Source: Watersipora subatra
Taxonomy: Eukaryota; Bryozoa; Gymnolaemata; Cheilostomatida; Watersiporidae
Length of the DNA: 64,000 nt
Assembly: GCF_963576615.1 (NCBI RefSeq)
Contig: NC_088718.1
Location: 26,528,377-26,592,376 of the forward strand
Direction: 5' to 3'
Part shown: piece after piece, positions 40,701-55,700 of the stretch
How positions within the stretch are numbered: the stretch's first letter is position 1
Layout of the letters: each line of letters opens with the position of its first letter
The notes under the pieces: model-generated
What the model was told of the DNA's origin: nothing
The model's input: only the letters and a program-made list of their open reading frames with translations
Databases searched by the model: none
Position numbers and translations under genes: made by a program

Positions 40701-43700
40701 ACTGTAATATATCACAGAGTCTATAACATGTAACAAAGTCTGCAACATATTACGAAGTCTGTAATATATCATAAGATCTGTAACATATCGCAAATTCTGT
40801 AACATACAACAGCATCTGTTACATATAACAAAGTCCGCAACGTGTCGCAAAAGTCTGTTATATATCCCGAAGTCTGTCATATAGAACAAAGGCTGTAATA
40901 TATCACAATGTCTGTGACAATTAACAAAATCTTTAAAGTTCATTCTTGTTCTATGAATACCTTCGCAGATCAAGAATGGATGTTGCAGACATCCTTACAT
41001 GATCTCTGCAACATTCATTGCAGACGTCATATAAGGAATGTCTCTACATATTGCTCACTCAAAAAGTTGAAAGTTTTAAAAGAAGAGATGGTTAGTTAGA
41101 GATTCACTAAAATCGAGTTTTTGCTTTCAGCCATTTATAATTGAAATTTAATTTTAAAACACTGTGAACCCTTTAGTTTGGTTGCTATCTGGAACACAGC
41201 CACAGGGAAGATCACATCCAACCTCATGCACACCCTACAGCCCGATGAATTCTTGACAGAAGTTGTATGTTTCCCTGATCATATTGTGACAGTCACCTCC
41301 CAAGGCATTCTCAGTTTCTGGTGTACGAGAGATGAACTTATAGAACAAGTGGTGGTCAGAAACTTTCACATGCTGGTTAGTACATTCTAGATGAACATAC
41401 AACAAGGTTTTTTATATATGTCTCATGTTAAAATTAAAGTCTACTTCACAACACATCATGTATTATTATTATGGTGTATATACTTCTATAAATCCAGTTC
41501 TAGTCACTGAGACCAAGCTATTTATTATATTTATTATAACATCTACCTACAATTTCTTGGCAGAAATCTTATACTGTGATTGAATTGAATGTTGACATCA
41601 TATACAATGTGTAGAGTCGAGGATGTGAACCAAATGAAGTGCTTTTCAAGTGTGAGACAAGTTGGCACAAGTTTGATGCTGCGACAGGAACTATGACAGC
41701 AGAGTGTGTGTATGATGATAGGGTCATTCTAAAGCAACACTGTGTAAATGGACAGTTGTCACTCCTACAGGTGAGTATGTCTAGCTAATGACTCCTACTT
41801 GTGTGTGTGTGTATAGTGACAGTTACTAGTATGTTTATAGTGACAGTTACTGGTCTGTTTATTGTGACAGTTACTAGTATGTTTATAGTGATAGTTACTA
41901 CTATGTTTATAGTGACAGTTACTAGTCTGTTTATAGGGATAGTAACTAGTCTGTTTATAGTGACATTTACTAGTCTATTTATAGTAACAGTTACTGGTCT
42001 GTTTATTGTGACAGTTACTAGTATGTTTATAGTGACAGTTACTAGTCTGTTTATAGTGACAGTTACTAGTCTGTTTATAGTGACAGTTACTAGTCTGTTT
42101 ATAGTGATAGTTACTAGTATGTTTATAGTGACAGTTACTAGTATGTTTATAGGGATAGTTACTAGTCTGTTTATAGTGACATTTACTAGTCTGTTTATAG
42201 TAACAGTTACTGGTCTGTTTATAGTGACAGTTACTAGTATGTTTATAGTGATAGTTACTAGTCTGTTTATAGTGATAGTTACTAGTATGTTTATAGTAAC
42301 AGTTACTAGTATGTTTATAGGGATAGTAACTAGTCTGTTTATAGTGACATTTACTAGTCTATTTATAGTAACAGTTACTGGTCTGTTTATTGTGACAGTT
42401 ACTAGTATGTTTATAGTGACAGTTACTAGTCTGTTTATAGTGACAGTTACTAGTATGTTTATAGTGACAGTTACTAGTCTGTTTATAGTGATAGTTACTA
42501 GTATGTTTATAGTGACAGTTACTAGTATGTTTATAGGGATAGTTACTAGTCTGTTTATAGGGATAGTTACTAGCATGTTTATAGTGATAGTTACTAGTAT
42601 GTTATAGTGATAGTTACTAGTATGTTTATAGCGACAGTTACTAGTCTGTTTATAGTGATAGTTACTAGTCTGTTTATAATGATAGTTACTAGTCTGTTTA
42701 TAGGGATAGTTACTAGTATGTTTATAGTGATAGTTACTAGTATGTTATAGTGATAGTTACTAGTCTGTTTATAGTGACATTTACTAGTATGTTTATAGTG
42801 ACAGTTACTAGTCTGTTTATAGTGACAGTTACTAGCATGTTTATAGTGATAGTTACTAGTATGTTTACAGTGATAGCTACTAGTCTGTTTATAATAACAG
42901 CTACTAGTCTGTTTATAGTGATAGTTACTAGTCTGCTTATAGTGACAGTTACTAGTCTGTTTACAGTGACAGTTACTAGTATGTTTATAGTAACAGTTAC
43001 TAGTATGCTTATAGTGATAGTTACTAGTATGTTTATAGTGGTAGTTACTAGTATGTTTATAGTGACAGTTACTGGTATGTTTATAGTGATAGTTACTAGT
43101 CTGTGTATAATGATAGTTACTAGTATGTTTATAGTGACAGTTACTAGTATGTTTATAGTAACAGTTACTATAGTATGTTTATAGTGATAGTTACTAGTCT
43201 GTTTATAGTGACAGTTACTAGTTTGTTTATAGTCATAGTTACTAGTATGTTTGTAGTGACAATTACTAGTCTGTTTATAGTCACAGTTACTAGTCTGTTT
43301 ACAATGACATCTATTCATCTACCGGGATCTGTAGAGGCTAAATGAAGAAGAGGAATTGCTGGTAGAGATAATTGACAAGGAAGGAAATACACAGGTGAAC
43401 TTGTCACAAGAAAGAGACCTTTCAGTTGATGAACTGCAAGATTTTTTCTGCTGTCAACACTTCCTTGTGCTCTTGTACCCAAGGTGGTACATCTTTTTCA
43501 ACTGGTACACTAAGGATGTTGTTAAGACAGAAAAGGTACTATTCATAATTATATTCCTCCTTGTGTCATGTAATTTCACCTCTTGTTATTTATAAAGGCT
43601 ATGTTATATTTTTCACAGTGAAATAGCATTGCTGAGAGGATGTTAAACTGCATTTATACCACAAGGTGTCAAAATATCCTTTTTGTGTCGTACACGTTCC

Positions 43701-46700
43701 TCCTTGTGTCATGTAATTAGACTTCTTGTTATTTATAATGATTTTAGTCTGAGGTTCACAGTGACACAGCATTTTTGGTACGTTTGGTTAAATTTCATTG
43801 GCGCCATAAGAAGTCAGAATTATCTTTACTGTAGAGATTTGGTCTGCTTTATTTGTACTTGATCAACTGGTACACTAGGTGTTATACTAGTATTTATATT
43901 TTGTTGTATGCCACCAGAAGGCATTAAGAAACCATTTGTAGTTTTTTAAAGTTGAAATTTAAAATTTTCCACTTATTTTGAACTAAAATGTGCTTTAATG
44001 TCCCACAAATTAATTTTTAGTTCTGTCAACTTTTCAATGCAAGTTTGGCAGAACCTTCAAATGTAATGTAGGTATATACTATTTATATTAGTATAATACC
44101 TATACAGCATATGCGTTATATACCTACAACTACGCTATATTTAGTGCATTTATACCATTTTGGTTGTTGATTTTATCACACCTACATATGTACTTTAGTG
44201 AACATTAACAAATGCCTTCTGTCAGTTAGTTTATTTAAAGTTGAAATCTGATGTCACTCTCTTAATATTGGCTGAACTGTTTTCGATGCCAGCTGAACTA
44301 ATTTTTAGTGTTATCAGCTTTTCAATGGAAGTTTAACCTTAAATGTTCAGACCAAATCAGGTGGAAATCTTTCATGGTTGTTTTTATAAAACCTTTTATT
44401 GTTTAACCTTTAGTGTTTGTGTTTTGCCTAGTTTGAACTATTTACATTGTAGTTAGCTGATGAAGGAAACTTCTTGTGTAATATTCCCAAGAGAGCCACA
44501 GACTTTTTGCTGCAGTCATGACGTTGTTCTATATAAAATAAATATTTCTTGTTGTATTTGTCTTTCTGTTAAATCATATATCACTCCCATCACACCCATT
44601 CTAATCTCAAGTTTCCCATACAGTCATATAACACTCACTGTTGTCTGGGTACTGTAGTAGAAACTAGGAGAGCTGCCAGCTTGTTTACTGGTTGAATGGT
44701 GAAAGTATTTGATACAGAGTACAGTTCTTTTCAAAGAAAACTTATTGTAGTTCATTTCACTTACTTATCTGGCAAGTTTCATTTATTTCTGTTGCTGTAT
44801 CAACTATAGGTGTCAGCTAGATAAGCCATCATGTCTTCATTCTCCTAGTTATAATATTTGTGTTATCAACATGTCATTTTTTCCGGTTTTCTCACACACA
44901 GTTTTGTTGAAGCTCAAGTCAACCATTATGACATGGAATTAAATAAATTGGCATGAAAATAACATATTGCTATGTTTATTTCAGTTAAACAAGCCAACAC
45001 TCATATCGTCTGCCTCCAACAAAATCGCTCTGAGAAACAACCAAAATGTACAGATCTACAGGATTGATAAGGGTGTTGATTCCTTTAACCTTATAACTCC
45101 CGTTCCCGTAATCTTACGGGCTGAGAGCGCAGTCTCAGAGTACCAAACCCGTAATTGCCCGTCAGATCTGAGTCTTCGATACGTATTTTTTAAATTCATT
45201 TATTTATTTTAAAAACGGCACTAAAATTTTTAATTAATATTTTTAGGAGTTTTAAAAGATATCACACTACTATTTTGAGGCAATAATGAGTCCATTATAC
45301 GCATGTGCAAAAAGAACACGTTGCTAAAAGTTGATCGTTCTTTTTGGAAAGCTTATCATCATGAACGGACGCGATATTTCAAGCGCTGCTAAAAAGATTC
45401 GTTTACAGGAAGATATCGACTGGTATGAAAGTGAAGCAGAGGATTTCAGTGCAGAAGAATATGAAGAAGAAGATGAAAGTGAAAAAGAAATTCGACAGAG
45501 TGAATCGGAGTACGAAAGTGAGAGTGAAACGGCCGGCGTTGAAGGAGGGAGTCATGACGGATTTCAGAGAGGAGCTGATTTAAAACCAAAAGAATTACAT
45601 TTTGCTGACAGCCTGGCAGGAGTATAAGTTTGAATTCTTAAACAGGTAAGTGTTTTTATTATTCCAAGCTTTTTAAACATCGGCCATGATAAATGTTTTA
45701 TTTAACGAAACGAATAAATATGGCTTTCAAAAACATTGCGATGCTTCGGAGCCTGTTGATGATAAATATTTGGCGAGTTGCTTGTTTAGTTTTGCATATA
45801 GGTATTTTCAAAAAGCCTACTCTATTGCCTTACTGGTCCACATTCCTTTATTATCTACGCTGATTTTTAATCAGTTTATAAATTGAAAGAAAATTAGGAG
45901 CAAGTTTACACTTTATTGACAATTTTGAAGACCCTGCTGGCAATAAATTGTTCAAATTAAAAAATGTTTTTGCCATGACATGCGACTGGTTCTATCCTGT
46001 TTTTCTATCTGATAAATTTATATTTGTAGATGAAAGCTTGCTGGCATGGAAAGGCTGGCTCAACTTCAGACAGCATATTCCATTGTCTGTATACATTGTC
46101 GATGAGCAAGCTGATTGCACTGGCTGCGGAGGCAATTTTGGAATATCTTTGTGCGAGTCATGTTTTGATCCTTACCATGCTAGCTAAATTTATTTACAAA
46201 TGGTATTTTATTTAGTTTCTGCAAATGCTTCACTGCTTTGTATTGCTAGCTTTTGTACATACATTTGCTAATCTATTGTATTAGTTGTGCATTGATGTGC
46301 TGTATTTGTTGCACACTGCCATCTTCAGAGCAGCAGTCTAATCAAATAGTTCAGTTCTCATATTGTTCTGCAATCTAGCAGTCCATGATTTGCTGTTTCT
46401 GCTCATAAATGTTGCTTCCTGTCTTTTGCTGCTTCACCAAATGTGTGAATATAGGCTCACGACTCAATTCTTCTTGCACACATCCAGTTAATCTTTGCTG
46501 CAGCACACATGAATCTGTGCAATGACTTTATATGCAAATTTTTTACATAAATCTAGTCTCAAGAAATGCATAAAAATTCAGAGCAAAAAATTGTAACTGC
46601 GCATATATAGATGTCTAGCTGCAAAGTTTTTGCAAGCTGTGTGGAGGAAAAAATCTCATTCTGCAGGAAAATGTCTCAGCTTCCAGATGCATATTCATTT

Positions 46701-49700
46701 GCAGTTTTGTGCCAATTTGCACGAAGGTTGGAGCAACCTTGTCGGATGACTGTCTTGCGCTGCTGATGGACATGGCGTCTCGAGCTTTTCCAATGGCGCT
46801 CCCGCTATACATCGCAGCTCATAACTCCGCTTTCAATGCTCTTGGACGACTAATTTTTTTTGCAAATTGTTGTGAACATATGAATCCATGCAAGAATTCT
46901 TTATACAACATTGCCAATTGCTTTTAGTGAATATAAAATACAGATGAAAATGACGTACTAACATAAAAAACTCGTAGCTTCAACGAATTGCGACTCTTGC
47001 AGGTAAGCAAATACAAGCTAACTACATTAAAAAAGTATCAGCTTGTAGAGAAATTTCTCAGGATTCCGATGCATGTTAATTTATGTAACTACCTCAATTT
47101 TAAAGAAAATTGATGCAGTTTTTACGCAGTGGTGTCGAAGGCTCAAATCGCCATAGTAAATGCACTGGTACGCTGGGGAATTTCCAGCCGTAAGCCCGCG
47201 GTCGCTAAAGGGTTAAGCAACCCCTCAAGCTTCAGCAGAAAAGTGATCAGGTTTTCATTAGAAAGTTTTGACACACTTAAGCCATAAAGCTGTCATACCT
47301 CCGACAGCTTACTGCATTGCATGTAAGCTGGTATTGCATGTCACTTGGTGTCACATGCCATATGAATAGCAGTGCCAATAGTCAGTGAAGCCCCTATATT
47401 TTACAAGTGTTAGCAAATGACAACATAAAGTTGCTTGTTGCACGCTTTATACTGGCAAATGCAACATATTTAGACAGGTGTTTTTACTAATGTCAATAAT
47501 TTAATAAAAACAAAGGTAAACATCTGGTGGGATCTGACCTACATCTATCCTGTTGTGTTTTTAATCATTTATTCTTCAAGCAGCAAGAGCTCTGCTGAAT
47601 ATGTGTATACACACATATTACACACATGCAACTATATTTATAAATTTGAGTGTCCATCTATCCAGTTATACCGATAAAGTTTTAATAACGAAAAATCCAC
47701 TCCGCAGAGTGGTTTCAATCTTGGAACTTCTAGTTCTGGAAACTATGCCTTCAACTGAGCTTAGCTAGTAACACTAGAGAAGATCGGCTAAAATAAACAT
47801 AAATAATACATTAAATATGCAAAATAGTCACCTTTTGTGCTCATGACATCGCAAGATGAATGCACGGCGTTGCACGGGTAATAAAAACAGCTTATAAATA
47901 GTTGCAAGTAGTATGATTGTAATGTAGTAGGTGAGGTAATGTAGGTAATGTAATTTTTATAAGCTGTTTGTTTCTTACATGTGCAGCACAGGGCATTCAG
48001 CTAGAGTACATATAAATCCTCTCAAGTATTTGAGCTACAGTATTTAAACCAATCTGGCTCAATTGCCCATAGATATGCTAAAAAGTTAATTTTTAATTGT
48101 CTCATTTATGCTCAAGCTAGCATATCTATGCTTGTTTTGGTTTGTTAGTTTTAGTATTGACTCATATGCTTGCATCAGATTTAACTTATTCTAGAGATAT
48201 ATTAATAATTAGCTTCATTTTGAATCATTTAAATGGCATGACATCCTTTCACTAGAGAACAGTACAATCTTGGTGCTCCCTGTATTAATTTCAAGCTTTT
48301 ATGCATTCGCAACTGTGTATTGTGTGAAGAAAACTTTAATAAGCGAGGATACAAACATGACGCTCTTTACACCAGTTGTGGTTAAAATGGTAAGATGCAT
48401 GTCTCGGCAATAATAGCCATCACTGACTTCCAGGAGTTTTTCAAAGTTTCACATTGACATTTTGCGACAAGTGGAGGCTTGTCCTGAAAACGCTTATTTT
48501 CTTCAGTCACACCAAGAAGTGATACACATGCTCATCGACATTCACACAACAGATTTATAGCACCTTCACAGACATGACCTCACTGATCGAGAATTTGAAA
48601 CACAGATGGGGAGGAGTTCGAATACAATGGTGAAAAACAAACAGCGTTTTTGCAGAAAAAGCTTGCCTGTAGTTGCAACAAAATCGAATGAGTAACGATA
48701 AGAATGCCATCTACGACGTGAGTCTAAAGTGTAATTAGAATGAGTAACAAGGGGAAATGAACCAAAGATGTTTGAGCTAAAACTTAGCACAGAAAGGCAA
48801 ATTTAAATGCAGGTTCAAATGAGTTGCTGAAGGCTACAACTAGCATCAAGATGATTAGTCACCCTACATCAGCCATTTCAGGAATGGAAAGAAAACGAAA
48901 GAATATATCTGCTTACCACTAACAAGCAGATAAAATTATGACAAGGTGAAAAAGGGCTGTGCTGAAGATATTCAAACTGACACAAGGAGGCTACAGAAAA
49001 CACTGGGGAAGTCGAAAGCACACAAGGATAAGACAGTCATACAGTTTGTGAACCATCTAAGAACCTACCTCGACAAATTGGTGACACTGTCTCAAGAAAA
49101 GAACCTGGCTGAATTGATATTTATTGAACAGTTCATTTTGACATGTACTTATGACCTAGCGATGCACTTGAAACAGTCTACATTTGAGAGTTGTGAGCAA
49201 CTATGCACTGCTGCCACTCTGTATCTACATGCTCACCGGACGAAGATGGCAACCAAGAAGGAGTAACCCTAAAAGAGATTATACTAGTAGATTATACTCA
49301 TTATTGCTAGTGCTGCTAGAGAGCTCTAGCAGCACCAGCAATAACTTGAATCAGAATATGAGTAAGATTAAAGTCCCTTGTTGTATCTGCAAAAATAAGA
49401 CTCATTTTGCTTGTAACTGCTCACAGTGTGAGAAATGTTGTTGACACTGTAAGTTGTTCTCTTCTGTTGTAATGTTGTTCCCTCTCCTCCTCTTTCTCCC
49501 TCTCTCCCCCTCTCGCTCTCATCATCATTTAAAATATAAATAAAGACATTGTTACTTATAAAATAAACAATGTGATTACTTATATTTTAAATGATGATTA
49601 TATATACAGTGTATTTATAATTTGTTCACTTAGACCCATTGCGCACTTCGTTAGACATCTTTGCTCCCTTACTTACATATTGTTGCTTTTTTGTTTAGAG

Positions 49701-52700
49701 CTCAATGCTGAAATTCAACGCTCCTTGTGGCTCTATTACAGCTCCAGATGGACACCATCTGATTGTCATGGAGCAGAAGAGGATGTTGTTTATGTACAGA
49801 GTTGAAAATTTTAGTGAGCTCATCGGTCAGTACTCTCTTTATGGGGAGGCAGAAAAAGTGGCATTCACACATGACTCAGCCTACATAGTCTTAGGCATCG
49901 CTGACAGGAGGCTGTTCTTCCTCATGCTCTGTGATGTGCAAAAAGAAGGACACTGTGAAAGAGTCAAGGTCAGAGGATATGTTTGTAAATTATTATTTCT
50001 TTAAATAGGTCGAACATCTAGGCAACGATGTGAGATATTTCATCATAGCAATATAGATTTACATAACTTATGAGCCAACACATTCACATTTTGATTCATC
50101 GAATTTAATTGTTGTGAAATGTGGACAAGCGTATACCAAATAGCTTGAGGTCTGCGTGTTCCCATAAGGGTGCTTTTTCATTTTCAATGCTATTAAGAAT
50201 GAGCTAAGTGTTTACCTGCATATTTAATTTACTTAAATGTTGATAGAAGCTACAGAGGACTGAATTCACAGATGAAGAGGTGATGAGAGGCCGTCTATTG
50301 ATCAACGCTTCATCAATGATTATTTCCAGTGATGAGGATTCAGATGACAGTGAAGATGAAGATGAATTGCTGATCAATGTTAATGAGCTGATTCGTAAGT
50401 AGAACAATGAAATAGAGTATACTTTATATACTGTATATATATAGGTTACAGTAACAGTTAGTATACTTTATATACTGTATATACAGGTTACAGTGCCAGT
50501 TAGTATACCTTATATACTGTATATATAGGTTACAGTACCAGTTAGTATACTTTATATACTGTATATACAGGTTACAGAACCATTTAGTATACCTTATATA
50601 TTGTATATACAGGTTACAGTAGCAGTTAGTATACTTTATATACTGTATATAGAGGTTACAGTAACAGTTAGTATACCTTATATACTGTATATACAGGTTA
50701 CAGTACCAGTTAGTATACCTTATATACTGTACTAGCTGCATTACCCGTCTACAGGAACAGATTCACGTGCAGCATAAGGTTTATTGAGAGTTGTCTTTCA
50801 TACTGTAAAACAACTCCAAATATGCAGTCTACTGAAACTGTTGTCCTGATCAGAGAATGCATGCACATATACATGTCAATGTTGGGTAGAACAATGAAAA
50901 TCTGCAATGTGTCTTACGGCTAGATGCGTGTAAAATCTAGTAAATTTTCTAGATTCATGGGTTTAGATTCATGCATTCGTTCACCCTCGTCTATATTTGC
51001 AGTTGACGATCACGCACTTCTGCCGCTGCGCCCCCGTCTCGGCTGACCAGTCTTTACCCGTCGAGCAGTTGACAATCGCGTTCTTGCACTTGCCTCGCAA
51101 TCAATCGCTTTGCAATCAATCGGCCTGCATCCGCCTCGCAATCTATCGCCTCGCACTCGCAATCAATTGCCTCGCACTCACCTTGCAATCAATCACCTCG
51201 CACTCGCCTTGCAATCAATCTCCTTGCACTCGCAACCAATCGTCTCACAACCAACTGCCTAGCACTCAATCGCTTTGCAATCAATCGCCTCGCACTCGCC
51301 AACTCTTTCACCCGGAAAGCCGCGCCTGGAGACTCTCACTGTACTCGGGGCAAAAAAGGTCTCCCATGCATCCCCGAGTGACGCCATGGTTCCAAGCCTA
51401 GCTGTGCTACCCAGCGTTGCCCGGGTTGTAGAAAAAGTCTTTGCACAAAAAATTGATTTGCATTTAACATATAACAACATTTGCCATTCTAACTTTCAAA
51501 CTACATATCATGAAAGAAGTGTTTTGTGTAGTTGAAATAAATTAAGAGAGAAAATAAAACGACTGTAAAGGTTTTCAAACCGATGTAAATTTAAAATTTC
51601 ATAACTTTCAGTGACCTATATCTTTTGATAACGTATAGTGGAACCTCAGTTCTCAAACATAATCAGTTCCAGAAGGTAGTTCGAAAACCGAGTTGTTCGA
51701 GATCCGAAACAATTTTTCCCATTAAAATAAAATAATGTAAATTTTAATCCGCTCCAAGGCGAGAAAACAACTTCGGTAAAGTATTTTTTCAACATTTTAC
51801 ACCATAATCTGTACTTGTACCTGGGTAATAAAAAAAGTCTTTGCACAGAAAATCTATTAATAACATATATAACAACATTTGTCATTCTATCATTCAAACT
51901 ACATAGGTAACATGAGAAAACATGATAGGTAACGTATCATGAGAAAAGTGTTTTGTGTAGTTGAAATAAAGAGAAAATAAAAACAACTGTAAAGTTTATC
52001 AAACTTTGTCAAACAACTGTAATTTTCAAACTTCATATCATGAGAAAAATGTTTCGTGCAGGTCAAATAAAATTTAAAAATAAAACGACGATAAAAAGGT
52101 TTAGATGCAACTGTAATGACCCTCTGTTTAAAAGGATTATTAACTATAAGTGCTGGATTGGTGGTTCAAGTAGTTGGTGTATGGTTTGCGAATTGAGAGG
52201 ACTGTATTTCAGGTGTAGATTTAATGTCAAGAATTAGACTGGTTTGTTTTAGCTGAAAACTTAAAAACAGATATTTATTAAAAATTCAAACTTTCAATTG
52301 CAAAAACATAAAATATATGAAGGCTAATCAAGTCAATGGCTGATACTAATTGCGCAAGTCTAAAAATATAAAGAGTGATACAAGAGCAGAGTGATACGTA
52401 GAGCGTGAGTAAAATATGGAATTCGAATTGTTTCTGATCTACGCAGGCTTATATATGTTTGCCTAATCAGTCAGGCAATCATCACATCCATAGTTCACAG
52501 ACGATTGGGCGCTGCAAAGCTCCCTAGGAAGTAAGCGAGTAAGTACAAAGAAGCAGATAACAATTATGCTAAGCAGTAAAATAGCAGGTGCTATAAAGTT
52601 GGAATAACAAATCGGCGTGTCAGGCTACCAAGAGTCCAGAAAGCTGTTTCCTAATCATATCAAAAATGGTTAAATAAAAGGGGATGAGTAGTTCCGTAAG

Positions 52701-55700
52701 AGGTGTATAATGCTCTTACGACAGGATACATAAATACTAATATAGAAGTTGATTAACATGATGAGTTCCTTTGTTTCACAATGACAGGTATTCATGGGCT
52801 GTGTAACTAAAGATTACAAATGCTGGGCGCTTCACACCTCCCCAGCCAATGAGTCTCTAGCTCTACATATAGCTTAGAGACCCATTCTGTCCCAGAATAG
52901 TAAAGAATAAAAAATGCATATAGGTATATATAGACAGTTAGAGTATAATAATTTGTGGTACACATTCCGTGTGGTGATGTCAGTGTAGTGTGGCTTCCAT
53001 TGTCGGATAAAAAAAATAATTGTATAAGAATCATTGTTCGTTCTTGGTAGTTGAAGTTTAAAGTGGTAGTATCTGGACTATTGGTAGTTGACACGTCGGA
53101 TTTGTCCTTCCTTTACAATAATGGTGCTGTGTCCAAGCAGATTTACAATAACAGTGAAGCAGCAGAAAGTATGCAACTAATTAATATACATGTAATGTTA
53201 TATTTGACCTTATAGAAGTAAACCTTATAATCCATATTTTTGCACTACCTCTGTATCAAAAACATTTTATTACTACTTCAAAACGGGGTAGGCTATCAAA
53301 TAGGAATTATAAAGCTTTTACAAATCAATTCTAAATAAAGGGGTTGTCTACTCGACTAAATGAAATATAGTTCAATATAGATTATAGACTCAATAGCTTT
53401 TTTTTTTCTTTTTTTTTTAATTTTATATGCCATGAGTTAAATATAAAGTTAAATTTAATGTTTCCTCCTCTCTCCCCTTCAATTGTAATCTGCTGTGCAG
53501 ATGTGTAGTTAGTGTTGGTTATTAATGTGACGGCATTTTGAAGTAAAGTAAATATGCGTAAAAACTCGCCAGGTGAATGAATGTGGTTATAGTCAGTGTC
53601 AATCCTCATAATTGTCGTAGAAATAGTGTTGATAGCTGTATCTTCCATGGTCTAGTTGAGAGGTGGGCAAATGTGGGAAGGCAACTCCTCCAAATATATG
53701 TGTGTGTAGTTTCCTAAACATAAATCATTCTAGCGCCAGCACAACAGTTCTTGTTCCTTTTATATGCGAATGGTAATCAGTGCAGCTGCAGCTCAATGGG
53801 TCTCTTGACATTGTCATTAAACTTTTAGCAGTGGAGTTGGCCATTTCTAAGTACAGGATAAAGTACCTGATTTAGGGGTTGCTTATAGAAATATCACAAC
53901 CCCTGCCAAACTCCGGATGGGACTGGTATTCTGGCTACCAGCTAGCTCAGTTAGGTGGACTCCGGTGTCATATAGGAAGTATGTGTTGTGTCATGGCTTG
54001 AGCACTATCATTGTTTTTAGGCTAAAACTCAAAGCATGGTTACGAAATGCTTGAAAGGGGAGGGTACCAGAATGAGAAACAATCATCTTGCTTTTTAGGG
54101 AACCAGCTTGCGTGTCAAAGGAGGAAATTCCTGATAAGTATCAAAATAGCTAAATGGGAATACAAACAAAATTATATACTAGCCAAATTTGTGGTACTGC
54201 GCAATTAAAATTTAGAAAGTCGAATAAAATACTCAATGGATACTATAATATCTATATTAAAATATATTTATGAAGTTAAAAAATAAAACTGTCTTATTTC
54301 TAATGCTTTCCATTAGCAACTAAAACATCTATTTGCGAGGGCACGTTGATCCTAAGCCATAGGTTTGCTGAGCCATGATCTACGCCGACATATCCAAATT
54401 TACTCAAACAATCCATTCCAATAATTAATGCATATGGGCAGTCACTTGAAACCAAAATTGTCCCAATGGTTTCGATTACATCTTCAACATGTAGTTTACG
54501 GTATGCTTGACCTATGTCTTTTTCTGCATGGTTGGTCACGAATCTAATTGATCTAGAGCTACATTTCAACGTTTTATCCAAGGTTAATTGCTTACAGAGT
54601 TCATGACTCATCGCGCTGGTCTGAGCGCTACTGTCTATCAAAGCATTGGTCTTTGTTCTATTTATGCATACCATTGCTAGTGACACGTGCGCAAGATCAG
54701 CAGCTAGCACGGCTATATCATGTACCGTGAGGGTTCTATAACTTGACTTCTGCACAACAAAATCTGCATATGTGACAATCACCAATTTTACAATTTTGCA
54801 GTGGAAAACACTGGTGCGGTAATGTACTAAATTTCTTTTGTACAAGTCAAAGTTCAGCTCATATGGTTTGTGTACAGCGCCAACATCAGGAAGTATGCAA
54901 ACAGGAATTTCAGGAAATTTAAATCCGGCTATAGCGTGATCCGGTCTGCATAGCATAGGTTTCTGACCACTTGTTACACCACATGACACAAACAATATCA
55001 AAAGTGTGAGTAGTGTTCGCGCATCAGTGATTTGGTTGTAAAATCTAGGAAACGCTCTACGCCTGTCAACAATAGTTGATTTATTGCTTATAGGGTCAGT
55101 CAGTGTGATGGCATTCTTAGAGTTAATCTGTGCACAAATACTGTCAATCTCAGCTGGCTCAGTGTCACTGTCTATATCAAATGAGTAAATGCACAAATCA
55201 TCGGAGTTGTCACTATTCTCTTCCACAGCAAAATCAACTACTTCGACAAAAGAATTGCAATCAAATACTGCACAATTGTCTAAAGCCATATTGTCATTTG
55301 GGGGTCGTCTGGAAGGTGGTTTAGCCTGAGTAGGGCACGCTTGGCGGTCATGGCGAGGGGTCGGCCCCCTTTGATGCTGTGGGTATTGTGGTGGCAAATA
55401 CGTTGGAACATCGTAGTATTGGTTTGAATTTTGCCAACCATTGTTCAAAACAGGAAAATGATCCGGTGGTTTGTGGTTTTGCCCAAATTGTTCTTGCGGC
55501 CCATGCTGGGCAGCGTTATAAGGTGACCGTGTTGCAGCACCTGTACGACGCGATGCCAAACAAAATTTCTGCAGATGTTCATTTGAACCACAAGTATAGC
55601 AACATCTTTCCGCTGTTTGTTTCGTCATAGGGTTATTTTGACCTCTGAACCCCTTTTTAGATCTCTCAAAATTTCGGTTTTGTGGTGGCATGTCAAACCC

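Larger units (their letters stand above)
44985..47250 (+). pseudogene. gene B exon 7, interrupted by a piggyBac-like insertion
   Basis: The exon starts after tttatttcag at 44985 and stays open as far as TTAA at 45085-45088, where the insertion begins. After the second TTAA (47213-47216) the sequence continues gcaacccctcaagc and reaches agtgatcag followed by gttttc at 47250. Joining both halves across one TTAA gives 138 bp, 46 codons, no stop, and phase 0 at its 3' end, exactly what exon 8 needs. The restored stretch across the junction reads DSFKQPLKLQQKSDQ. As it stands, the frame runs into the element and stops at 45210. Confidence 0.8.

Noticed and set aside
41785-43318. ORFs over the 24-bp array as a membrane protein
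   Set aside because: Both strands are open because of the 24-bp period, and it is an intron between phase-matched exons.
44453-44514. Coding-like segment (LADEGNFLCNIPKRATDFLL) between exons 6 and 7
   Set aside because: The acceptor and phase fit exon 6, but the only nearby donor leaves a phase that gives a stop in exon 7, and gene B is already in phase without it. It may be a decayed exon.
46709-46927. 72-codon ORF in the right half of the piggyBac-like element
   Set aside because: No family resemblance and no conserved context; an equally long ORF lies opposite it.
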